A stretch of DNA of 64,000 bases, from NCBI GenBank assembly GCA_963803295.1, contig CAWDMC010000013.1, forward strand, positions 1 to 64,000, in the 5' to 3' direction. The translations under genes and the position numbers were made by a program. Positions within the stretch are counted from its first letter, which is position 1; each line of letters begins with the position of its first letter. This document shows, in pieces, positions 1-7,575 of this stretch. The notes under the pieces are model-generated. The model was not told the DNA's origin. It saw only the letters and a program-made list of their open reading frames with translations, and ran no database searches. The DNA is from CAWDMC01 sp963803295. GTDB taxonomy: Bacteria; Acidobacteriota; Terriglobia; UBA7540.

Positions 1-44
1 TACGAAGCAAGGGGTCGGGAGTTCGAATCTCTCCGGGCGTACCA
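1..44 (+). tRNA. tRNA-Arg (ACG), 3' part only
   Basis: This is the 3' half of a tRNA cut by the window edge. The T arm is gggag / ttcgaat / ctctc at 17-33, including one G-U pair. It is followed by a 7-nt acceptor strand at 34-40, discriminator A at 41 and an encoded CCA at 42-44. Counting back with a 5-nt variable loop (12-16) and the anticodon-stem 3' strand (7-11) puts U33 at base 1 and anticodon ACG at 2-4, which is tRNA-Arg reading CGU/CGC/CGA. The identity rests on that counting because the D arm and 5' acceptor strand are missing. Confidence 0.8.
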
Positions 45-124
45 TTACTTTCAATAGTCTGCGGTGGGTATTGGCTTCCCGGCGAGTACAGATTCGTACA
101 AGGCATGAACCCTACGGCACGAAA

Positions 125-722
125 TTACTCTGGCGTTTCGGCGCAAACCGTCTCGTACCCTGCAGATCGAAGTTCATTGCAGGTTTCAGGCGGCGCGACC
201 GGTACAGCGATCACGATATGTGCGGGACCTTGCTGGCGTAGCGCTGCAACTGCAGCTCGCATGCTCGAACCGGTCGCAAGGGCCGTCGTGAACCAGGACG
301 AGCGTTCGACCGCGAACCTCCGGGACGGGTCGGCCATCTCGATAGAGCTGATCGCGCCGGGCAAGTTCTTGGGCTTCTTTGGCCGCCACCGCCTCGATCG
401 CGGCTGGCGCTATTCCGACTGCGGCAATAATGTTCTCATCGAGACCGTATAGGTTGCCACTTGAGATAACTCCCATGGCCAGCTCCTCATGGCAGGGGAC
501 GCCAAGTTTCCGCCCCAAAAAAATATCGAGCGGCGCATTGAGCGCCCGCGCGACTTTGTAGCCGATCGTCACGCCGCCGCGCGGCAGCGCAAGCACCAAC
601 GCGTCCGGGCGGTAGGCGTAGTTCGCCAGTTTTTGTGCCAGAAATTGACCCGCTTGAGTACGGTTACGAAAAGGAGTGTGTATCTTGCGGTCTGTGAGTC
701 CGCAGGAAACATTGCCACACAC
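125..722 (-). pseudogene. phosphoribosyltransferase-domain protein, frameshifted and prematurely stopped
   Basis: The first reading frame (about residues 1-140) has the hallmarks of small stand-alone phosphoribosyltransferases: FRNRTQAGQFLAQKL, LALPRGGVTIGYKVA and GRKLGVPCHEELAMG. At the PRPP-binding loop the expected DDGLATGSTMRAA is split: one frame ends LVLVHDG and the next frame continues LATGSSMRAAVAALRQQG. One extra C in a CCC run (about 290-297) explains the shift. The second frame then stops with TAA after CAETPE. Reading through it gives FRAVG, which matches the usual PEPF.AVG continuation, so a nonsense change is also present. The enzyme would normally transfer phosphoribosyl groups from PRPP, with unknown acceptor in this subfamily. 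No functional product is expected as the sequence stands. Confidence 0.75.
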
Positions 723-1166
723 GAAAAGCCGATCGGAGACGTTCTCTGGGACTTAGTGGATGCCCCTAAATTATAACAACATTCTGCTTCGACTACCGCT
801 CACCTACGAGGCGGGCAAGGGCAACGCCGGTTCGGTTAATGGATACCTACCGAGGGCACTTTTAGAGCTCTAACGTAACTCGGGCGCAGCCTCAGGGGCA
901 GTTTACTGCGGTAATGCAATGGGTCGTTGAAACCATCTCTGCCCGACTGAGTGCGCAGACCACCATTCGTGGCCCGGCCCTATCAGTAAGGAATGTGCAA
1001 GTCAGTGAAAAGACGATTCCAGTTTCCGAGGAGACGCCTTGTGGCAAGCTATTAGCCAAGGCCCGGCTACCGTACCCGACCACCATGTCCTCGCCGAAGC
1101 GCTCCGGCGTCGGGTGCTGGAGGGGGTGAGTCGTAATCGCCTCGATACACGCCTGGTTTTTGTCGG
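723..1166. other. intergenic stretch, no supported gene
   Basis: No reading frame here has a recognisable family, a convincing ribosome binding site or coding-like composition. It separates the decayed phosphoribosyltransferase from the DGPF-domain gene. I see no strong repeat or RNA fold. Confidence 0.5.
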
Positions 1167-1562
1167 TCATGTCCGATCGGTCTGAGAACGCCGGAGCTCG
1201 CTCGCGCGAACCACGTCGGTCATGTCTTCCACTGGCCGAATCTCAAATGGTCCAGCCTTCAGACCGGGATGGTTCGATACCAGCCGGACGGCTTCGTCCA
1301 TATCTCTGGCCTCAAACGAAAAGAACCCACCGATCTGTTCTTTGGTTTCGGCGTACGGGCCGTCCGTGATCATCACTTTGCCGTTTCGAAAGCGCAACGT
1401 CTTGGCGTTGCGGGCAGTCTGGAGAGCTTCTCCTCCGATCGGGCCGTTCTTGCGAAGTACATCGTCATATGCGAAACATTCGTCCATAAAGCGTTGCTGC
1501 TCGCTTTCGGGCATCGCTGTCCACGCCTCCTCGTCGAAGTAGCCAAAACAAACGTATTTCAT
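1167..1562 (-). CDS. YCII-related (DGPF-domain) protein
   Basis: A small protein of about 131 aa starting MKYVCFGYFDEEAW. The start at 1562 is chosen because GGAGGG lies 3 nt upstream and homology begins there; the reading frame stays open further upstream without family similarity. The signature ITDGPYAETKEQIGGFF is the DGPF motif of this family, a ferredoxin-like fold related to YciI and muconolactone isomerase. The family is often encoded beside ECF sigma factors, but no sigma gene is seen here. The biochemical role of the family is poorly defined. The divergent neighbour is an SRPBCC protein, a frequent companion of DGPF proteins, which suggests a shared regulatory region between them. 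Confidence 0.85.
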   Translation of the reverse strand: MKYVCFGYFDEEAWTAMPESEQQRFMDECFAYDDVLRKNGPIGGEALQTARNAKTLRFRNGKVMITDGPYAETKEQIGGFFSFEARDMDEAVRLVSNHPGLKAGPFEIRPVEDMTDVVRASELRRSQTDRT

Positions 1563-1817
1563 GTTCCCTCCAAATGTTCGGTCCAAACAAATACTTTCTC
1601 GCTTGAAAGTCGGGAGAAAGGCTGCAATTTCAAGGGCCTGCATCAATCTCTCTTTATGAACATCGAATGAAAGATGATGAAATCGACAATCCACGACGAT
1701 TTTTATTTCAAAGAGATCGTCGATCTGGCCATGCGCCGATCGACCTACCAACGAATGCAAAAGATCGCTTAGCATTTATGGTTTTTTCACGCTAACTATC
1801 GAAAGGAGAACTAAGTC

Positions 1818-2267
1818 ATGCCCAGCACCATTCGTCTTCACCGCGTCCTCCGCGCCACCCCAGAGCGGGTCTATCGGGCGTTCCTTGATCCAGATGCAAT
1901 GGTCAAATGGTTGCCTCCAAACGGGTTCACCGGCAAGGTTCACCACATGGACGCCCGCGTTGGTGGCTCCTATAAGATGTCGTTCACAAACTTCACAACG
2001 GGCAAGAGCCACTCGTTCGGCGGGGAATATCTCGAATTGGCGCCGCACGAGCGAATTCGCCACACCGATAAGTTCGACGATCCGAATCTGCCCGGCGAGA
2101 TGCAGGTCACTCTCACCTTTAAGAAGGTGTTCTGTGGGACTGAAGTAAACATCGCTCAGGAAGGAGTCCCTGATATCATTCCGGCCGAGGCTTGTTATCT
2201 TGGTTGGCAAGAGTCATTGGCCCTTTTGGCTAAGTTGGTCGAGGCGGAGATTCAAGATGAGCCATAA
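1818..2267 (+). CDS. SRPBCC (AHSA1-like) domain protein
   Basis: A 149-aa protein with the START/Bet v1-like SRPBCC fold in its activator-of-Hsp90-homologue subfamily. It starts with IRLHRVLRATPERVYRAFLDP, followed by a WLPPNGFTGKV segment, GGSYKMSF, ERIRHTDKF, a V-T-L-T strand and the C-terminal helix GWQESLALLAKLVE. An AAAGGAG box lies about 10 nt before the ATG. Such proteins bind hydrophobic ligands in a deep cavity; the ligand cannot be told from sequence. The gene is intact and transcribed away from the DGPF gene. Confidence 0.88.
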   Translation: MPSTIRLHRVLRATPERVYRAFLDPDAMVKWLPPNGFTGKVHHMDARVGGSYKMSFTNFTTGKSHSFGGEYLELAPHERIRHTDKFDDPNLPGEMQVTLTFKKVFCGTEVNIAQEGVPDIIPAEACYLGWQESLALLAKLVEAEIQDEP

Positions 2268-2725
2268 GGCCAGGGAGTGCCGCCGGCATAAGAGCAGTAT
2301 CCGGCATCGCGACGGATTCGTTGTTCAGCGGGGAAGATTGCGCCTCCCGGGTCATTGCCCGGGCACGGGTCGGATACTGGGTACGCGCGACGATTTGCTG
2401 GCAAAGGTCAAATCACAGATGGTTGATTAGTTTAGCTGCTGTTGACTTTAAGGTGGGGTGCGGCCATGCACCCTGTGACCTAACCTAACTTTATCTCGGG
2501 TACTATTTTTGACGGCGCACCCGGAGGTGCCACGAGGGCCGAGTGCCCCTCACCCAAATGTTGCTTCGTGCAGGACTATCTCAGCGACTGCGACGCCGAC
2601 CTGGGGCCCTTCCAGGAATCGCGACACAGATCTTCATCAATTGTGATATCGAGCCCTGGAGGCCCTTTGACGTCAACGGTCACGATTCTTCACTTCTGTG
2701 ACATCCTACCAATCGGCCGCTTGAA
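2268..2725. other. intergenic stretch, no supported gene
   Basis: The short open frames here give low-complexity or unrecognisable peptides without ribosome binding sites. I see no clear terminator or RNA. Confidence 0.45.
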
Positions 2726-3745
2726 TCAGGACATCGTTAGCACCACCCGGAACTCCGCCTCACCGCTCATCATGCGGTTGAACCCTTCATTTGCCTTCTC
2801 CAGGGGGAAGGTCTCGATCATGGGACGTACGCCCGAGAGGACCGCAAAGTTCAGCGTGTCTTCGGAATCGGTCGGTGTGCCCGAAGGCCATCCCTGCAGG
2901 GCCCTACGTCCTTGGATCAGTTGTAGGGGTGTAACTGTCAGCGGCTCGAAGCCGGCGCCCAGCACCAACCATCTTGCCGTTCGGACCGAGCCCGTCAAAT
3001 AATGCCGTCATCGCCTTGGAACTCGGTGCCGTCGCCAGGATCACCCGCGCACCGCCCATCTTCTGCAATTCTTCAGCGGCATTGGTCGCCGCGCTATCGA
3101 GATAGCGGCTGGCGCCCAGCTTCTTCGAAAGTGCGGCGTTTTCCGGGCCGCGGCCTACCGCTACCGTTTTGTATCCGAACTTGCTCGCGAACTGGATGCC
3201 CAGGTGTCCCAATCCGCCGATACCTTGGATCGCGACCAGGTCGCCCGGCCGGGCGCCACTGTTTCGTAGCGAGTTGTAGGTAGTGATTCCAGCGCACATC
3301 AGCGGGGCGGCTTCCGCGGCGCCGAGATCGTCAGGCAAGGACGCCAGAGCCGTGATCGGGGCGATCATAAATTCTTCATAGCCGCCGTCATAGCTGATTC
3401 CGGGTATTCTGAGATTCGGACACACGGCGAAATCACCGCGGCGGCAGAGATACACTGTCCACATTGGCCGCCATGCCATCCCACACCTACTCTTTGTCCA
3501 ATTCTCCAGCTAGTCACTCCCGCTCCAAGCTCATCGATCACTCCAGCAATCTCATGGCCGGGAATGCGCGGGAGTTGCAGCCCTGGCCACAGACCATCCT
3601 TAGTCACTCGATCGCTGTGGCAGATACCGCACGCTTCCACCCGAACGCGAACTTCGCCAGCCTGTGGCTGAGGAATTGGGCGCTCGACCAACTCAAAATC
3701 CGAACCCGGCTTCGTGACCTGTGCCACTTTCATGGTCTTTGCCAT
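2726..3745 (-). pseudogene. zinc-dependent alcohol dehydrogenase (AdhP-like, MDR family), two frameshifts
   Basis: Three overlapping frames join into one approximately 340-aa medium-chain dehydrogenase. Frame 1 (3745 to about 3465) carries the catalytic zinc site ACGICHSD and PGHEIAGVIDELG, then GWHGGQCGQC of the structural zinc lobe. Frame 2 (about 3465 to 2950) resumes with CRRGDFAVC, then DGGYEEFMIAP, APLMCAGITTYNSL and the NAD(P) fingerprint IQGIGGLGHLGIQFA. Frame 3 (about 2950 to 2726) holds the C-terminal part, ending EAEFRVVLTMS. The first shift fits one missing base near 3465, the second one extra G near 2955. All catalytic motifs survive, so either the decay is very recent or the indels are assembly errors. 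Confidence 0.82.
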
Positions 3746-3912
3746 GGTGTGCTCCTTGGACTAAATGAAATGCTTGATGATGACTTGCCTGCGCCCTTTT
3801 GATGTGGGTGAGGCGCCGCCGGTTCCCGCGACGCCGCAAGGCGGGGGAGGTTACAGGCGGGATTTAATTCATTCTACACCAGCCGGCGACACTCACGGCA
3901 CAGGACTGAAGC

Positions 3913-5412
3913 TCACTGATCGATGCCTTTCCACTGCGAAGCTGAGTGGTGACAATCCGCCGTGCGAGCGGTTTCTTCTTCGTGTACTATGGCTCGCGGC
4001 GCAGCGAGACCTTCCAACCACTGCCGAATGCTCTCGGCCTTGGCGCTCGGAATGCCCTCGGCCCAGAGGCAATCGGCGCCCCTGCGCATCACTACAATCT
4101 CACCATTGGCCGCAGCGGCCAGGAACAGATCCTCGCCGGAGCGCGGATCGGACCTAAGGCCCGGATATTTCCTGTTCAGAATGGTTATGTAACTTCGAAA
4201 AAAGGCCAAGGCCGCCTCGGAGCTTGCCCACTGCGTGCGTGAGATCAGCGTGTAACCGTGAGTCCGGGAATTCTCATACACCAGATAGTGATCGGCGCGC
4301 CAGCCTGGGGCCACCTTCTTAGCCTCTTCCTCTGAGATCAATTGGCCGAACAGAGCGTAGTAGCCCAGCTCGCCCATGTCGTTCTCAGCCAGAAAACTGA
4401 GATCTTTTGCGCTGCTCAGTGCGGCAGGATGCGGCAGTTCGACCCGGTCCTGCCGTTCGTGATTAAAATAGGCCGCGGGATCGAAGATCGCTCGGGTAGT
4501 CGACGGCGGGTCCCGAAATACGCGGACGAGTTCCTGCCATCCACCGCGCTTGAGCCCGGCCTGGACGAATCCGGCTCCTTGTGAATAAGGAAACAGCGCC
4601 TGATAACGGAAGAAGAAGGGCGCGCTGGTATAAACAGGATAGTCCTGCATCTGATGCAGGGCCTGATCCATGAGCGGCGCCACCGCTTCCGCCTCGGCGA
4701 GCGGCACCGGTCCCAGCATGTGCTGCATCATGGCCGCGGTCGCGTGACCCTCTGACAGCGCCTGGCGGGCACTGGTGGCATCGTCGTTTTCCCGCGCGCC
4801 GTGCAGGAACCTCTCGAGATCGAAGTTCTGGTCCTCGAGGGCGTGGGTGAGTTCGTGAGCAAGAACGGTCTCTTGCATATCGGGCTCGACCCAGGAGGCG
4901 ATGTACATCGTCTTGGTGTAGAGGTCGTAAACTCCGGCGGCCTGTTCGGTGTATAGGGTCACCAGGAATTTTGATAGGTCGAAATCGTTTGAGACCACGC
5001 CGAAGGCCTTGAGTGTGGCCTCTTGCACGTGGATATCGTGCGGGGAGTTCTCGCGATGCAGGGTAGTCGTGAGAAATTCTTTCATCTGAGCGCGGTCGAT
5101 GATCTTCTTCTGGAGCGGCGCCTTAATGGGCAAGCCGGTGATCTGGCTCAATTGCTGGAAGATCGCGTCCGCCCTGTCGAGCAACGATTGCAGACTTTCT
5201 GGCTTGGCGCCGCGCCCGGGTGATGGTGGTTCGCCAGGCACGGGCGGCTCCTGCGGTTTCGGTGCAACCTGGGCTGGCGGCTCTGCGGAACGCGGAAGGC
5301 TGAAAAGGCGGGTCGCTCGATCGGGAAGAGCAAGAGCCAAGAGCCCGAGGACGGCGACCAGCACAGGGCAGAGGACGGAAAGGTATGGAGACAAAAACCG
5401 GCATCTTGTCAT
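3913..5412 (-). CDS. secreted or membrane-anchored zinc metalloprotease (gluzincin-like)
   Basis: A 499-aa protein with an N-terminal hydrophobic segment (about residues 9-30) followed by a Pro-rich linker (about 41-67), so it is probably exported and either cleaved or anchored. HELTH at residues 186-190 is an HExxH zinc site, and E221 in LSEGHA about 30 residues later is a plausible third ligand. The rest is helical. The family appears often in Acidobacteriota as uncharacterised. Substrate is unknown. It stands alone upstream of RNase P RNA, in the opposite orientation. The active-site assignment is seen in sequence; proteolytic activity is inferred. Confidence 0.7.
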   Translation of the reverse strand: MTRCRFLSPYLSVLCPVLVAVLGLLALALPDRATRLFSLPRSAEPPAQVAPKPQEPPVPGEPPSPGRGAKPESLQSLLDRADAIFQQLSQITGLPIKAPLQKKIIDRAQMKEFLTTTLHRENSPHDIHVQEATLKAFGVVSNDFDLSKFLVTLYTEQAAGVYDLYTKTMYIASWVEPDMQETVLAHELTHALEDQNFDLERFLHGARENDDATSARQALSEGHATAAMMQHMLGPVPLAEAEAVAPLMDQALHQMQDYPVYTSAPFFFRYQALFPYSQGAGFVQAGLKRGGWQELVRVFRDPPSTTRAIFDPAAYFNHERQDRVELPHPAALSSAKDLSFLAENDMGELGYYALFGQLISEEEAKKVAPGWRADHYLVYENSRTHGYTLISRTQWASSEAALAFFRSYITILNRKYPGLRSDPRSGEDLFLAAAANGEIVVMRRGADCLWAEGIPSAKAESIRQWLEGLAAPRAIVHEEETARTADCHHSASQWKGIDQ

Positions 5413-5687
5413 CGTGGTCTCAGTGGCGATCGAAATCTAAAGCCTCTTCCGGGTCAGCGGGTGGTTCGCCTGAAGTTCAGGCGGTACTCGCCCGTACTCT
5501 GCCATTACATCCATCGAGACTTCAGGATAGCAGAACGGATAAGTATTGCCCAAAGTAACCCTGACCAAAGATGAGACCCTCAGGCAATTCCATCACGTCC
5601 GGTCTAGGCCAGAAGCGAGCCTTCGCTCACAGTCGCCTCGCCGCCTCGCTCAGGGATTTGCTTCCTTGCCTGGCCGGGCGTATGCTG

Positions 5688-6088
5688 GTCCCAGCGCGAA
5701 GAGGCTGGACGATCGCTGCCTCGCCTTAGCGTTCTTCCGCTCCGTGAGGAACGGAAGGGCAAGCAGGGGTGGGGGAGAGGAAAGTCCGAACTCCAAAGGG
5801 CAGTGTGCTGGCTAACGGCCAGGATCAGGAGGGGATGCCGTAAGGCCGTACGCTCCTGGTACGGAAAGTGCCACAGAAAAGATACCGCCCTGTTTTCGCC
5901 GCTAGCCGGCAGGGAACAGGGTAAGGGTGAAAAGGTGCGGTCGCGGACTCACGGGTCTCGCGGCTCAATGTAAGAGCGCACCGCATCGGCAGTGATGCCG
6001 GTGGCAGGGAAAACCCCACACGGAGCAAGACCAAATAGGAGAGGAGGGGCTGCCCGTCCCGCTATGACTCTCGGGTAGGTCGCTGGAC
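5688..6088 (+). ncRNA. rnpB: RNase P RNA, bacterial type A
   Basis: The RNA component of RNase P, which matures tRNA 5' ends. Recognisable core elements in order: GAGGAAAGTCCGAACTCC at about 5777 (P4 5' strand and P5), the GTGTGCTGGCTAACGGCC loop, CACAGAAAAGATACCGCC, GGTAAGGGTGAAAAGGTGCGG, AGAGCGCACCGCATCGGCAG, GCAAGACCAAATAGG and the closing CTCGGGTAGGTCGC (P4 3' strand). The ends are placed by P1: ccagcg at 5691-5696 pairs with cgctgg at 6081-6086. Exact ends may differ by a few bases. Confidence 0.95.
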
Positions 6089-6320
6089 TCTGGCAGCAAT
6101 GTCAGGGCTAGATGAATGATCGTCACCCCGATTTCCGGGGTACAAAATTCGGCTTACAGGCCCGATCGCGCTTATCTTCATTATTAGTTTCAATTGATAT
6201 TTTGGGGCGTCTTGCTCCTGTCGTGCCCAAGTTGTGTCTGCGGCTTCGAGTCCGCTGCTGCTTTCGGTGATGTGTGCTTGGCGTACCATTTCAACGTTAG
6301 CCGCCTGTGACCCCTTAACC

Positions 6321-7463
6321 TTACATCGACATTTTGTGAGGCGGCAAAAGGTCCCACACCCGCCAGAACTCCAGCATGTCTTGCGGCAAACCCAAAGACA
6401 CTCTAACGTACTTGTCCATGGGAGGAAACGGAGGCGGGAGGATGATGTTGTTCTTGCGGAAGTGCTCAACAACTTTCTCGGCCGGCCGACCGGTATTCAG
6501 CATCACGAAGTTGGTATGGGAATCGATAGCGCGAAGCATGCGTGCATTGACCTGATTCAGGAACTCTTGACGATCATTTGCATTTTGCTGCGTACAGACC
6601 CTGACATGCTCCGTATCGCTAAGTGCGGCTGCGGCAGCCCGCGCCCCGACAAGATTGACGCCAAACGGCAGTCGACAAGCGGCCAGTAGGCCCGCTGTAG
6701 GCAAAGCCGCTATCCCATATCCGACGCGCAATCCGGCTAGCCCGTAAATCCCGGAAAAGGTCCGCGTGACGATGACACGACCCTCGTCCACAACCTGCCC
6801 GATGACGGATGCATCCCGGGAGGGTGGGATCTCGTAGTGAAGGTAAGCCTCGTCTATGACGACGTAGGCCGTCGAGGGAAGCCGGCGAATGAAGGAAACG
6901 AGGTCCGACCGCGGTGTCATGCTTCCGGTAGGATTATTGGGATTGCAAATATACACGAGTGCGGTCGTACTGTCGACGCGAGCCAGCATTGCCGTTAAGT
7001 CGTGGGCGAACTCGTCGTTGAGGGGTACAACTACAACCTCAGCCCCTGCGCTTCGAGCGAAACCCGCTATCAGATTCCAGGTAGGTGACGCCGTTACGAG
7101 CTTCTTGCCGGGACCCAGGAAAGCAACGGTCGCCAGACGCAAGATTTCCGAGGAACCGCAGCCTAGCACCACCTGCTCAGCCGCCACGTCGTGCATAAGG
7201 GCGATCCTGCTCGCCAACTTACTGCATTCCGAATCCGGATAGCGGTAGGCCAGTCTTGTCCCCTCCCGCATGGCCGCAATAGCCTTTTCTGACGGGCCGT
7301 AGACATTTTCGTTCCTATCCAGGCGAATTGGGCCAGCGAGTTGGTCGACACGCGATGGCTCCAACGTCTCACCAAGACAGAGCCACTTGACGGGCGCCAT
7401 TGCGGCGCTGGACGCCGCGCCGGCTCCGAAGCGGCGCAGTAGATTCCTGCGGGAAATTGACAT
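6321..7463 (-). CDS. Tat-exported HisC-like aminotransferase lacking the PLP lysine
   Basis: A 380-aa fold-type I aminotransferase of the histidinol-phosphate aminotransferase branch. It begins SRRNLLRRFGAGAAS, a twin-arginine signal, which predicts folded export. The PLP pocket looks intact at GCGSSEI (phosphate), SPTWN (stacking residue), CNPNNPTG (Asn), VVIDEAYLHY (Asp204, Tyr207) and the C-terminal YVRVSLG arginine. The universally conserved Schiff-base lysine of the TFSKIYGLAGLR motif is replaced: codon 6752-6750 reads GGG, giving TFSGIYGLAGLR (G238). Lys to Gly needs two base changes, so a single sequencing error is unlikely. Ordinary transamination is not expected; a binding role or loss of function is possible. 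Confidence 0.85.
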   Translation of the reverse strand: MSISRRNLLRRFGAGAASSAAMAPVKWLCLGETLEPSRVDQLAGPIRLDRNENVYGPSEKAIAAMREGTRLAYRYPDSECSKLASRIALMHDVAAEQVVLGCGSSEILRLATVAFLGPGKKLVTASPTWNLIAGFARSAGAEVVVVPLNDEFAHDLTAMLARVDSTTALVYICNPNNPTGSMTPRSDLVSFIRRLPSTAYVVIDEAYLHYEIPPSRDASVIGQVVDEGRVIVTRTFSGIYGLAGLRVGYGIAALPTAGLLAACRLPFGVNLVGARAAAAALSDTEHVRVCTQQNANDRQEFLNQVNARMLRAIDSHTNFVMLNTGRPAEKVVEHFRKNNIILPPPFPPMDKYVRVSLGLPQDMLEFWRVWDLLPPHKMSM

Positions 7464-7575
7464 GACCCCCTTTTCTTACCTCTGAGTAGAAGTTCGGGCA
7501 GTTAGTGAACCGCCCTAAAAACAACCGAATTGAGAGCGCTCGTCTTTGCCCTCGGCAGGCGCCGCACGTTATGTA

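Noticed and set aside
892..1170. 92-aa frame on the minus strand
   Set aside because: No family resemblance, no ribosome binding site and unremarkable composition.
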